Positions 1 to 8,975 of a DNA stretch of 64,000 bases are shown in pieces. The stretch is from Streptomyces flavidovirens DSM 40150. GTDB taxonomy: Bacteria > Actinomycetota > Actinomycetes > Streptomycetales > Streptomycetaceae. The stretch covers positions 186,001-250,000 of the forward strand of contig NZ_AUBE01000006.1 of assembly GCF_000429085.1 (NCBI RefSeq), written 5' to 3'. Each line of letters starts with the position of its first letter. Positions within the stretch are counted from its first letter, which is position 1. A program made the position numbers and the translations under genes. Under the pieces are notes generated by a model, which made no database searches, had not been told where the DNA came from, and worked only from the letters and a program-made list of their open reading frames with translations.

Positions 1-22
1 GCGCGGAATCTGCCTCAGCTTC

Positions 23-52
23 CTGGCTGTGGACAGACTGGCTGTGGACAGA
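23..52. repeat. 15-bp tandem duplication carrying two DnaA-box-like sites
   Basis: The unit CTGGCTGTGGACAGA occurs twice in perfect tandem. Read on the minus strand each copy contains CTGTCCACA, which fits the Streptomyces DnaA box (consensus TTGTCCACA) with one allowed change. It lies in the gap downstream of the aldehyde dehydrogenase gene at the window edge. Whether DnaA binds there is inference. Confidence 0.4.
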
Positions 53-95
53 GCTCTCCTGTGGCATTGGCGCTCCTCGTCGGAAAAACCTGGGA

Positions 96-1712
96 TCAGC
101 GGAAACGCAGGACCTTGAGCGCCTTCAGGCTGCTGCTCATGAACGCCGCGTACTTCTCGTCGTCCATGCCGAAGGAGGGGGCCATCGGGATCAGCCGCTG
201 GTGGGCGACGGTCTGGGCCTCGGTGTACTTGAGGATGCCCTCGGAGCCGTGCCGGCGGCCGAGGCCGGATTCCTTCATGCCGCCCATCGGCGCCTGGACG
301 CTGCCGTACGCGGGGGCGTAGCCCTCGTTGATGTTGACCGTGCCGGTGCGCAGCCGGGCGGCGATGGCGTGGCCGCGCTTGCCGTTCTTGGTCCATACGC
401 TCGAATTGAGGCCGTACGGCGTGGCGTTGGCCTGCTCGACGACCTCGTCCTCGTCGGTGAACCGGTAGATGGAGACGACCGGGCCGAAGGTCTCCTCGGT
501 GCACACCGCCATCGGTGCCTCGACGCCGTCCAGGATGGTCGGCTCGAAGAACAGCGGGCCGATGTCGGGGCGGGCGACGCCGCCCGCGACGAGCGTGGCG
601 CCCTTGGCGACGGCTTCCTCGACGTGGCGCTTGACGTTCTCCAGCTGGCGTTCACCGGCGAGCGAGCCCATGTCGGCGCCGTACGCGAGGGACGTGCCGA
701 GGCGCATCGCCTTCGTACGGGCGGCGAACCGGGCCACGAAGTCGTCGGCGACCGACTCGTGGACGTACAGCCGCTCGATGGAGATGCACAGCTGTCCGGC
801 GGAGGAGAAGCAGGCGCGGACGGCGCCCGCCGCAGCCTTCTCGATGTCGGCGTCCTCCAGGACCAGCATGGCGTTCTTGCCGCCGAGTTCGAGGGATACG
901 CCGATGAGGCGGGCGGCGGCGCCCCGGGCGACCTCGCGGCCGGTGCGGGTCGAGCCGGTGAAGGAGACGTAGTCGGCGTGCTTGACGATCTCCGGGCCGA
1001 CGACCGGTCCGTCGCCGAGGACCACCTGGAAGACCTCGGCGGGCAGACCGGCCTCGACGAGCAGGTCACGGGCCCACAGGGCGGTCAGCGCGGTCTCGGT
1101 GTCGGGCTTCATCACGACGGCGTTGCCGGAGACGAAGGCGGGCAGCGCGTCGCCGATCGACAGCTCGAAGGGGTAGTTCCAGGGGGCGATCTGGCCGACG
1201 ACACCGCGCGGCTGGCGTAGCTCGGTGACCTTCGTCAGGGTCGGGATCGCGCCGGTGCGCCGCTTGGGCCTGAGGTACGAGGCGGCCTTGCGCCCGTAGT
1301 GGCGGGCGGCTATCGCGACGGCCTGGACCTCCTCGTGCGCGTGCAGGCGGGCCTTGCCGGTCTCCAGCTGAATCAGGTCGAGGACTTCGGCCTGGCGCTC
1401 CAGCACCAGGTCGTGGAAGCGGAGCAGGATCGCGGCGCGCTGCCGCACGGGTACGGCTGCCCAGACGGGCTGGGCCGCGCGGGCCCGCGCGAAGGCGGTG
1501 GCGACGTCCTCCGGGGTGGACTCGGGCAGGTCGGCCAGCTTCTCGCCGGTGAAGGGCGTGTGGTTCGCGGTGCGGCCGGAACCGACCACGTCACGCGTGA
1601 GCTGTGCGACCACCTCGGGGGTGACCACGTCTGCCGCGGTGCGCGCACCTGCGGGGGCGGCGGCGGTGGGGTTCGTACCGAGGGCGGCTGCGGGGGCCTG
1701 CGAGTCCGTCAT
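96..1712 (-). CDS. gabD2: succinate-semialdehyde dehydrogenase (NADP+) family aldehyde dehydrogenase
   Basis: This cytosolic ALDH of about 538 residues probably oxidises succinic semialdehyde to succinate with NAD(P)+, closing a GABA-shunt-like route to the TCA cycle. The ALDH signature is clear: the general-base Glu lies in LELGGKN (about residue 275) and the catalytic Cys in GQLCIS (about residue 309), 34 residues later as usual. A QIAPWNYPFE segment precedes the cofactor-binding region. The ATG at 1712 is chosen because the upstream extension is Arg-rich and atypical of the family. The exact aldehyde substrate is inferred from overall similarity; other semialdehydes are possible. Confidence 0.85.
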   Translation of the reverse strand: MTDSQAPAAALGTNPTAAAPAGARTAADVVTPEVVAQLTRDVVGSGRTANHTPFTGEKLADLPESTPEDVATAFARARAAQPVWAAVPVRQRAAILLRFHDLVLERQAEVLDLIQLETGKARLHAHEEVQAVAIAARHYGRKAASYLRPKRRTGAIPTLTKVTELRQPRGVVGQIAPWNYPFELSIGDALPAFVSGNAVVMKPDTETALTALWARDLLVEAGLPAEVFQVVLGDGPVVGPEIVKHADYVSFTGSTRTGREVARGAAARLIGVSLELGGKNAMLVLEDADIEKAAAGAVRACFSSAGQLCISIERLYVHESVADDFVARFAARTKAMRLGTSLAYGADMGSLAGERQLENVKRHVEEAVAKGATLVAGGVARPDIGPLFFEPTILDGVEAPMAVCTEETFGPVVSIYRFTDEDEVVEQANATPYGLNSSVWTKNGKRGHAIAARLRTGTVNINEGYAPAYGSVQAPMGGMKESGLGRRHGSEGILKYTEAQTVAHQRLIPMAPSFGMDDEKYAAFMSSSLKALKVLRFR

Positions 1713-1855
1713 GAGGGCGAGAGTAAGCCTCCGGCGATCCTTTTGGTACCCGTCGGTAATACCTTTTCGCCGGCCCCTCACCACCGTGCCAGTGTTCACT
1801 GGCAAATAAGCCGTGATCAGGGGCTTGTGTCAGGTCTCGGGGCCCGGTTCGCGGT

Positions 1856-3451
1856 CTAACCGCGGGCGAACGAGTCGAGGGCGGTGTCGAAGTGCCGCTT
1901 GCCGTCGTCCTGCCTGCTGACCGGCGCCGAGACCCAGACGTCGTACATGAGACCGCCCTCCTCCCAGCACAGGTCGTACGTGTGCCGGTCCTCGTCGCCC
2001 GGCTCGAAACCGTCCCGGACGAACTCCCACAGCGCGGCGGCCAGCCCGTTGTGCGTGGTCCGGGTGACCTTGCCGGCGCGATAGCCGGGGTGGGTGTCCG
2101 GGCCCTTCGCGTGCGCCCGCCGCATCTCGCCGAGCGGGCCGCCCGCTACGGGGCTCTGCTGGCGTACGCCGACTCTGATGCTCTTGTCCGGCGACAGGTA
2201 CGACACCCCGTTGTCGTCGGCCGAGCGGTCGTAACCCTCGGGGACCGCGAGCGTGAAGCCCGCCGGGTCGGTCACCCTGCGGTAGCCGGGCGGCGGCGTG
2301 CGGGCGGCGTCGGCCGTGCCGGTCGGGGCGTGCACTCCGCCGCCGGGACGCGTCGACACGGTCGAGGTGACCGTGCGGGTGGGCGCGGAGTCCGTACGGC
2401 CGCCGCCACTGCTGTCACCGTCGCCGTCGCCGTCGCGCAGGAACAGCGTCGCCGTCGCCGCTCCCGCCCCCGCCATCACGGCGACGAGCATGCTCGCGAC
2501 GAGCGCGCCCCGGACACCGCCGAACCGGGGGCGCGACGACTTGGCGGCGAGGGGGATGCGCGGATGCGTGGCCGCGCAGGGAGCCGCGGAGTCGGGGGCC
2601 ACGCCGGTCGCGAGGAACGCGAACAGCAGCCGCTCCGCCTCGGCCGCGCCGAGTCTGCGCTCCGGATCGCGCTCCAGGAGGCGTCGTACGACGGGAAGCA
2701 GCGGGCCCGCGGCGGCGGGCGGCACGATCGGGTCGTGCATGACGGCGCACAGCACGCCGCTCAAGGAGTCGCGGTGGAAGGGGGACTCGCCGCTCACGGC
2801 CGTACACAGCAGCACGCCGAGCGACCACAGGTCGGAGGCCGGGCCCGCGGCCCGGCCCTCCATCCGCTCGGGCGCGGTGTACTCGGGAGAGCCGACGAAG
2901 GACCCGGCGTCGGTGATCGTCGTACCGCCGTCGAGCCGCGCGATCCCGAAGTCGGTGAGGACGACCCGGCCGGTGCCCGCCTCCAGCAGGACGTTGTCCG
3001 GCTTGAGGTCCCGGTGCAGTACGCCGCGCTCATGGGCCATGCGGAGCGCGCCGACCAGCGCCAGGCCGATCCGTGCGGCTTCGCGGACGTCGAACGGGCC
3101 GTCGGCGGCGATCCGGTCGGCGAGCGAATCGCCGTCGATCCGCTCCATGATGATGTACGACAGTCCGGCGCCGAGTTCCTCGACGATGTCGTGGACGACG
3201 ATCACATGCGGGTGGACCAGCTGGGCCACGGTCCTGGCCTCGCGCAGCGCCCGCTCGCGCCGCAACTGCGCGTCGGCGGCGGGCAGGCCGGGCTCGTCGC
3301 CTCCGAAGTGGAGCTCCTTGACGGCTACCTGCCGGCCGAGCAGCTCGTCGGTCGCCTGCCAGACGGTGCCCATGCCGCCGCGCCCCAACTGGTCGCCGAG
3401 ACGGTACCGACCGGCGATCAGGCGGCCGCCGCCCCCGGTCCCGCCGGTCAT
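1856..3451 (-). CDS. transmembrane serine/threonine protein kinase (Hanks type)
   Basis: A bacterial receptor-type Ser/Thr kinase of about 531 residues. The cytoplasmic kinase domain (about 10-280) has an intact glycine loop (GRGGMGTVW), the catalytic Lys in VAVKEL, HRDLKPDNV, DFG and an APE motif, so it should be active. A Pro/Ala linker leads to one membrane segment (about 313-338). A Thr/Ser/Pro-rich stalk and a roughly 150-residue extracytoplasmic domain with Cys and Trp follow. It is the last of three consecutive kinase-family genes, 130 nt after its neighbour's stop. Start choice is uncertain: ATG 3451, a GTG a few codons earlier, or GTG 3565 would all keep frame, and the region between is a repeat. 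Confidence 0.9.
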   Translation of the reverse strand: MTGGTGGGGRLIAGRYRLGDQLGRGGMGTVWQATDELLGRQVAVKELHFGGDEPGLPAADAQLRRERALREARTVAQLVHPHVIVVHDIVEELGAGLSYIIMERIDGDSLADRIAADGPFDVREAARIGLALVGALRMAHERGVLHRDLKPDNVLLEAGTGRVVLTDFGIARLDGGTTITDAGSFVGSPEYTAPERMEGRAAGPASDLWSLGVLLCTAVSGESPFHRDSLSGVLCAVMHDPIVPPAAAGPLLPVVRRLLERDPERRLGAAEAERLLFAFLATGVAPDSAAPCAATHPRIPLAAKSSRPRFGGVRGALVASMLVAVMAGAGAATATLFLRDGDGDGDSSGGGRTDSAPTRTVTSTVSTRPGGGVHAPTGTADAARTPPPGYRRVTDPAGFTLAVPEGYDRSADDNGVSYLSPDKSIRVGVRQQSPVAGGPLGEMRRAHAKGPDTHPGYRAGKVTRTTHNGLAAALWEFVRDGFEPGDEDRHTYDLCWEEGGLMYDVWVSAPVSRQDDGKRHFDTALDSFARG

Positions 3452-3474
3452 CGCGTGTGAGTGGTCCACGTCTC

Positions 3475-3556
3475 CTGTCCCTGTCCCGCTCCTGTCCTGG
3501 ACCGCTCCTGTCCCCTGGACCGCTCCTGGCCCCCGGCCCGCTCCTGTCCCCTGGCC
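3475..3556 (-). repeat. degenerate ~18-bp tandem repeat with repeated AGGAG cores upstream of a kinase gene
   Basis: On the minus strand a core ACAGGAGCGG recurs about five times at 15-18-bp spacing, just upstream of the likely start of the kinase gene. Each copy contains an AGGAG Shine-Dalgarno-like pentamer. If translation began at the far-upstream GTG (3565) this stretch would encode a Gly/Gln/Ala-rich leader; otherwise it is a repetitive 5' leader. Confidence 0.6.
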
Positions 3557-3581
3557 GCCTTCCACGAGTTCAAGGGGCTGG

Positions 3582-6500
3582 TCAGCCGCCCGTCACCCGA
3601 TAGGCCTTCGTGGCCTGTTCGTAGATCTCGGTGACCTTGTCGCGCTGGGATTCCGGGCCGATCGCCTGGACGACGTGATAGCGGTCACCGACGATCATCG
3701 CGAGGTTACGGACGTACACATCGCGCCCGCTGCTGTCCTGCCAGGTGAACTGGCCTTCCGCCATGGCCTGCTGCCCCACGTCGATGCGGCGCAGCCCGTG
3801 CTGGGTCGACCAGGAGGAGTCCCTGACCGGCTGGAGTTCGCGCTCCTTCTTGAGCTGGTAGTCCATCGGGTCGCTGCCGTGCTCCTTGACGGTGTCACGG
3901 CCGGGGACTATCAGCAGCTCGAATCCGCTGCCCCGGTAACGGACTTGGCCCGCGTCATTGACCGGCCGCCGCTCCCAACCCTTATCCACGGCTACCTGAA
4001 ACCCCTCGGGGTCCTTGCGGACCTCGTACCCCTTGGCCACATCGGTGGCCGGAACGGAGGTCTGCGGCTGCTGGGAGCCGGGCGTCTCCTGCGCGGGCGG
4101 GGGCGTCGACTCGGTCCCCGCCGAGGGACCGGGGGTGGTGGGCGCACCGGTGCTCCGGCTGTCGCCCGCGTTCTTGGGGGCGCTCCGATTTCCGTCCTGG
4201 CTTCCGTCCTCCTCGCCGGCCTTCGGCATGAAGACCATCGCGTAGACGAGCGCGGCCGTCAGGCCGAGGAGGATCAGGAGGAGGAGCGTACGCCCGAGTG
4301 CACGGGGGCCGCCGCGCTGCTTCTTCTGGATTCGCGGCTCCCTGATCCGCGGCTCGCGGGGCGCCCTAGGCTCCCTCGGCGCCCCCGCGTCTCCTCTGGT
4401 CCTGGTCTTCTTGTGCCGGTGGCGGCCGTGCACGTCGGACGCCCTGGCGCGGCGCTTGCGTACGAGCTCGCCTCGGCGGCGCACGATGGGAAGCCGCGCG
4501 GCGTCGACGGCGGGCAGCGGCACGATGTCCGCACCGGCCTCCGGTTCGGGCGCCGACCGTACGAGCGAGCGGAGCCAGCCGCGCAGTTCCTCGAAGTCGG
4601 GCCGCTCGGTGGGGTCCTGGCGCAGCAGCGACTCGACGACGGGACGCAGCGGGCCGCACTCCTCGGCGAAGGCGGGCGGCTCGGCGCAGACGAGCTGCAC
4701 CAGCTCTACGGCGCTCTCCTCCGGGTACGGGGCGTGGCCCTGCACGGTACGGAAGAGGAGCGCTCCCAGGGCCCAGAGGTCGGTGGAGGGGCCGATGGGC
4801 GGGGCGAGCTGCCAGTTCTCGTGGACCGACCCGGCCTGTTCGGGCGCCCAGCGCTCGGTGACGGCGCCGACGACGGCGATCCGGGCCTGCCGGGCGCGCT
4901 CGGCGGCGAGCGGATTGGCGGGCCCCCGGTACACGTCGACCTGGCCGCCGTGCTCGCCGTGTCCGCCGTTCTCGCCCTGCCCGCCCTGTCCGCCCTGTCC
5001 GCGCGCCACGACCTCTTCCCAGCTGCGGGCCCGGGTCGGGGCGGGGCCGGGGCCGGCGTGCGTCTCGGCGCCGGGGTGGCCTGGCCGGGGTGCCTGGGCC
5101 TGGCCGTGCCGCTGATCCGGCAGCTGACCGTGGCGCTGCCCGTACGTACCGCTTCCCTGCGCCGGTGTCCGGTGTCCGGCCTGGGCGGGGGGCATGCCTT
5201 GGATGCCTTGCGCCGGGCCCTGGTCTTGGCGCGGCCCTTGGTCTCGGCCTTGGCGCGGCCCCTGGCCCTCGCGCGGCCCTTGGTCTTGGCGCCGCCCTTG
5301 GCCCCAGCCCTGGTCCTGGTCCCATCCCTGCTCCCAGGCCTGGCCCTGGTCCGGCGCCGGGCCGCCGGCCCGGCGCTGTACCGGGCCCGGCTCCGGACGG
5401 CGGTCCTGGCCGCGTCGCAGGCCGTCGGCTCGCATTCCGTCGCCCGCGGGGGAGCGGGGGACCGCGCCGTGCCAGGAGTCGTCGAAGTCGCCGGACGCGG
5501 CCGGGGGGCGGCTGCCTCCAGCGCCACCGGGGGCCGCCGGGGCGGAGCCCGGCGCTCCGCCGGCACCCGGATGCCGGCCGGCGCCGGGGGCCGCCGGGGC
5601 GGAGCCCGGCGCTCCGCCGGCACCCGGATGCCGGCCGGCGGCGGTGCCGGGCCGGCCCGGACGGGTGCCGTCCTGCCAGGTGCCGGCCAGTTCCTGCCGC
5701 TGGGGGCGCTCGGCGGATGCGGGTCCGGGCGACGCGGGCGTGGGCTCGGCGTCGACGTACGGGCTGATCGCGCGCGGGCCCCCGGCCGGGCGCTGGGCCG
5801 GGAACGGGCCTGTGCCGCCCGGGCGCTGCTCCTCGGTGCCCCGTGCCGCTGCGCGGGCGCCCGCGCGGTACGCCGCGATGGCTCCGGCGCGCGCGGCCCG
5901 GACCTCGGCGGCGGGGCTTCCGCCCCCCGCGGGCGACGCGGTGCGCACCGCGTCGCCAGGAGCGGGAGCGGCGGCACCGCCGTACCGCGCGGACGGCTCG
6001 TGCCCCGTGACCCGGCCGGGGCCGCCCCAACTGCCGCCCCCCTCTTCCGCGTCCGTCGCCGACTCCGCCGGTACGGGAACCGGGGCGTACCCGCAGAGCG
6101 CCTCCTCGGCGGCTCCGGCCGCGAGCCCGGTCAGGACGATGCGGCCGTCGTCGCAGACGAGCACCGTGCGGACGGTGATGTTCCGGTGGGTCCAGCCATG
6201 CGCGTGCAGGACCCGCAGAGCGGTCAGCACGTCGGCGGCGATCTCGGCAGCCCGGTAGGGATTGAGCGGCTTCTCGGCGAGCAGCGCCGCCAGCGGTCGC
6301 GCCGCCACCAGTTCACTCACTATCCACAGCGAGCCGCCCTCGGCGAAGACGTCGAAGACCTGGTCGAGCCTGGGGTGGTCGGGGATCTGCGCGGCAGCCT
6401 GCGCCGCCTCGATGGCCCGCCGTACGGCAGGATCGGTCGGCCGCCGCGTCGTACGTCCGGCCGCGCGCCGCCCCGCCGCCGCCCCGCCACCGCCCTCGCC

Positions 6501-6668
6501 GTCCAGGATCTCCGCTTCCACGACCTCAGGCAGCGGCACCTGACGGACCAGCACTTCCTGGCCGCTGTACGTGTCGAACGCCCTGGTCTCGACGAGCTCG
6601 TACGCATCGGAAGGCGGCAGGGGAAGGCGGTAGCGGTCGGCGAGCACCCGTCCCGCATAGTCGTCCAC
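3582..6668 (-). CDS. large transmembrane pseudokinase with a ~425-residue low-complexity insertion in the activation segment
   Basis: A 1028-residue kinase-family protein. The N-lobe lacks a glycine-rich loop. The catalytic loop reads HRN (161-163) instead of HRD, and the DFG position reads LTG (179-181). The APE motif does not appear until residue 607 (WAPEQ), followed by a normal C-lobe (STDLWALG, DPTERPDF). The 425 residues between are Gly/Pro/Gln/Arg-rich and repetitive. A basic juxtamembrane stretch, one membrane helix (about 791-815) and an extracytoplasmic domain (about 865-1028) follow. It is flanked by two intact kinases, suggesting a regulatory or scaffold role in the same signalling unit. 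Lack of kinase activity is inferred from the missing Asp residues; the partner or ligand is unknown. Confidence 0.85.
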   Translation of the reverse strand: MDDYAGRVLADRYRLPLPPSDAYELVETRAFDTYSGQEVLVRQVPLPEVVEAEILDGEGGGGAAAGRRAAGRTTRRPTDPAVRRAIEAAQAAAQIPDHPRLDQVFDVFAEGGSLWIVSELVAARPLAALLAEKPLNPYRAAEIAADVLTALRVLHAHGWTHRNITVRTVLVCDDGRIVLTGLAAGAAEEALCGYAPVPVPAESATDAEEGGGSWGGPGRVTGHEPSARYGGAAAPAPGDAVRTASPAGGGSPAAEVRAARAGAIAAYRAGARAAARGTEEQRPGGTGPFPAQRPAGGPRAISPYVDAEPTPASPGPASAERPQRQELAGTWQDGTRPGRPGTAAGRHPGAGGAPGSAPAAPGAGRHPGAGGAPGSAPAAPGGAGGSRPPAASGDFDDSWHGAVPRSPAGDGMRADGLRRGQDRRPEPGPVQRRAGGPAPDQGQAWEQGWDQDQGWGQGRRQDQGPREGQGPRQGRDQGPRQDQGPAQGIQGMPPAQAGHRTPAQGSGTYGQRHGQLPDQRHGQAQAPRPGHPGAETHAGPGPAPTRARSWEEVVARGQGGQGGQGENGGHGEHGGQVDVYRGPANPLAAERARQARIAVVGAVTERWAPEQAGSVHENWQLAPPIGPSTDLWALGALLFRTVQGHAPYPEESAVELVQLVCAEPPAFAEECGPLRPVVESLLRQDPTERPDFEELRGWLRSLVRSAPEPEAGADIVPLPAVDAARLPIVRRRGELVRKRRARASDVHGRHRHKKTRTRGDAGAPREPRAPREPRIREPRIQKKQRGGPRALGRTLLLLILLGLTAALVYAMVFMPKAGEEDGSQDGNRSAPKNAGDSRSTGAPTTPGPSAGTESTPPPAQETPGSQQPQTSVPATDVAKGYEVRKDPEGFQVAVDKGWERRPVNDAGQVRYRGSGFELLIVPGRDTVKEHGSDPMDYQLKKERELQPVRDSSWSTQHGLRRIDVGQQAMAEGQFTWQDSSGRDVYVRNLAMIVGDRYHVVQAIGPESQRDKVTEIYEQATKAYRVTGG
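5529..5642. repeat. 57-bp tandem duplication inside the pseudokinase insertion
   Basis: Two nearly identical 57-bp units lie head to tail and encode a 19-residue Gly/Pro/Ala/Arg-His unit twice (GRHPGAGGAPGSAPAAPGA). The period is a multiple of three, so frame is kept. This is a recent in-frame expansion within the disordered insertion, and a likely site of length variation between strains. Confidence 0.85.
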
Positions 6669-6818
6669 GACGCCTCCCCAGAGCGCGCTGTACCTCCGAC
6701 CCGGTGCACCGGCACCAAGTCGTCAATTCCGGTCGCGTACGGTCAGTCCACGAGCTCTCACGATACGTGGCCGGGCCCGGCCGTGCGCAGAGTCTCAGCA
6801 ACCCGGCGGTCTCGTATG

Positions 6819-8741
6819 TCAGTCCTTCGGCTGGAACGTGTCGAACGCCGTCTCGCGCAGCGTCCGGCACTCCTTTCCGTTCCACTCGCTCGCCTTGCAG
6901 GTCACCATGATGGAGTAACCGCGCTTCGCGTCCACTTTGAAGCCCCGGTTGAGCACATGCGTCCGCATTCCCCGGCTGTCGCGCTCGAACTCCCAGTCGG
7001 CGGTGGTCGGGTAGCCGTTGTAGTCGACGGTCCGTATCTCGAGGTGCTTGTAGTTGTTGCTCCTCGCGGCGACTCCGAGCCGGGCCGCGGCCCAGGCCGC
7101 CCGCGCGTCGCCGCCCGGACTGTCGGTGAAGTCGACCTGGACGCTCGGGTATCCGCCGTTCCTGTTGTACTCACCGCCGGAGTTCGCGCCCGCTATGCGG
7201 TTGCGCTGGAACCCCTTGGGCATCGCCATCGTGAAGTGGAACCGGTCGTCGCTGACCTTCACGTACCCCTCGGGCAGCCCGCCGTCCTTCGCCGGGTCGC
7301 CGGTCCCGGAGTCGTCGGAATCACCCTGACCGTCGTCGTTGCCCGCGTTCTCACCCTGGCCGTCGTCCTGGCCCTGGCCCTGACCCGGAGCCTGGCTCTG
7401 GCTCTTCCCGCCGTCGGCTTCCTTGCCCTTGTCCGCGTCGCCCTTGGCGTCGCCGCCGGCCGTGGCACCGCTCGAAGCGGACGTCCCGTCCTTGGACTTG
7501 CCCTGGGCGCCGCCCTCGTTCCCGCCACCGTTCAGCGCGACGGCGAGCACGGTGCCGATCAGCGCCAGCGCGGCGACCACCGCCACTATCACCAGCGTGC
7601 GACGCGGTACGACATCGGTGAGCGAGGCCCGGGCCGGCGGCCTCGGACCCGTCGCGGGCTGCGCCTGCCGCTGCGCCTGGGAGCGCGCCTGGGCAGCCTG
7701 CTTCTGCTTGGCCGCCTGGGCCGCCGCCGCGTTGCGTACGGACTTCAGCGCGCTCCGCATCCGCTCGCTCGTGGCCGGGCCCTCGCCCGCCCCCGCGTCA
7801 CTCCTGGCCGGCCGTACCGCGCTGAGCACGTCCTCGGGGACGGGCGGCAGCGCCACGACCCGTGTCGCCTCCAGCGACGGCTCGGGCTCGTCCGGCTTTT
7901 CGGGCAGATGGATCACGTCGTTGAGGAGAGCGCGCGCGCCCGCCTCGTCGAGCCGCTGAGCGGGGTCCTTGGCCAACAGGCCGTAGATGACCTCTTCCAG
8001 CGGCCCCGCGTTCTTCGGCGGGTCGAGCGGCTCGGTCATCACAGCCGTGAGGGTCGCTATCGCCGACCCCTTGTCGTACGGCGGGGTGCCCTCCACCGAC
8101 GCGTACAGCAGACCGCCCAGCGACCACAGGTCGGCGGCCGGGCCCGGCTTGTGACCACGGGCCCGCTCCGGCGAGATGTACGAGGGCGCGCCCACCAGCA
8201 TGCCGGTCGAGGTGATCGAGGGGTCGCCTTCGACCTGCGCGATGCCGAAGTCGGTCAGCACGACCCGGCCGTCCTCGGAGATCAGGACGTTGGACGGCTT
8301 CACATCGCGGTGCAGGATGCCCTCGCGGTGCGCGGAGCGCAGTACGTCGAGAATCGCGAGCCCCACCTCAGCGGCACGGCGCGGCGTCAGCAGTCCGTCC
8401 TGGCGCACGACATCGGCCAGTGACTTGCCCTCGATCAGCTCCATGACGATCCACGGCCGGTCGTCCTCGTCGACGACGTCGTAGACGGTCACGGCGCCGT
8501 TGTTACGGATCCGGGCGATCGCCTTCGCCTCACGCAGCGTGCGCGTGATGAGCCGGCGCTTCTCCTCTTCGTCGATGCTCGTGGGGAAGCGCAGTTCCTT
8601 CACCGCGACCGTGCGGCCCAGCGTCTCGTCGACCGCGCGCCAGACCGTACCCATGCCGCCCCGGCCGAGCACCTCTCCGAGCCGGTACCGCCCCGCGAGA
8701 AGACGCCCCTGGGGGTCCTTGGACTGCTCCGCCTCCGACAT
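6819..8741 (-). CDS. transmembrane serine/threonine protein kinase (Hanks type)
   Basis: A 640-residue receptor-type Ser/Thr kinase. The kinase domain (about 15-285) has GRGGMGTVW, VAVKEL, HRDVKPSNV, DFG and SPER, all consistent with activity. A basic Ala/Gln-rich linker precedes a single membrane helix (about 381-404). An Asp/Gly/Gln-rich low-complexity stalk and a C-terminal extracytoplasmic domain (about 505-640) with two Cys near the end follow. ATG 8741 is preceded by AGAGGGGAC at good spacing, whereas the upstream in-frame extension lacks a ribosome site. It is the first gene of the three-kinase run; the extracytoplasmic domain resembles those of its two neighbours in layout (Gly-Phe/ Pro-x-Gly-rich start, Trp-Glu core). 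Confidence 0.92.
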   Translation of the reverse strand: MSEAEQSKDPQGRLLAGRYRLGEVLGRGGMGTVWRAVDETLGRTVAVKELRFPTSIDEEEKRRLITRTLREAKAIARIRNNGAVTVYDVVDEDDRPWIVMELIEGKSLADVVRQDGLLTPRRAAEVGLAILDVLRSAHREGILHRDVKPSNVLISEDGRVVLTDFGIAQVEGDPSITSTGMLVGAPSYISPERARGHKPGPAADLWSLGGLLYASVEGTPPYDKGSAIATLTAVMTEPLDPPKNAGPLEEVIYGLLAKDPAQRLDEAGARALLNDVIHLPEKPDEPEPSLEATRVVALPPVPEDVLSAVRPARSDAGAGEGPATSERMRSALKSVRNAAAAQAAKQKQAAQARSQAQRQAQPATGPRPPARASLTDVVPRRTLVIVAVVAALALIGTVLAVALNGGGNEGGAQGKSKDGTSASSGATAGGDAKGDADKGKEADGGKSQSQAPGQGQGQDDGQGENAGNDDGQGDSDDSGTGDPAKDGGLPEGYVKVSDDRFHFTMAMPKGFQRNRIAGANSGGEYNRNGGYPSVQVDFTDSPGGDARAAWAAARLGVAARSNNYKHLEIRTVDYNGYPTTADWEFERDSRGMRTHVLNRGFKVDAKRGYSIMVTCKASEWNGKECRTLRETAFDTFQPKD

Positions 8742-8975
8742 GCGTCCCCTCTGCGATCCCTGATCTTCGCCCGCGATGGCTGCGTTCCAGGGTGATGCTG
8801 TAACAAGCCCTGGCAGAGCCTTCATTGTCCCTCACCGCGCGACCGATCGTGGTCCCGGGTCGCCGGGGCCTGCGCACAGCACGAACAAAAGGGACCACGC
8901 GCAGGTCACAGCAGTGTCAGGACAGCTCCACCGAACCTCCCCACCACCTCGCCGAGTTCACCGCATCACGGCCAG

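Noticed and set aside
2298-8423. A 2041-codon open frame on the plus strand across the kinase genes
   Set aside because: It is a shadow of GC-rich minus-strand coding sequence. The translation is Arg/Ala/Leu/Pro-rich without domains, while the minus strand encodes full kinase motifs.
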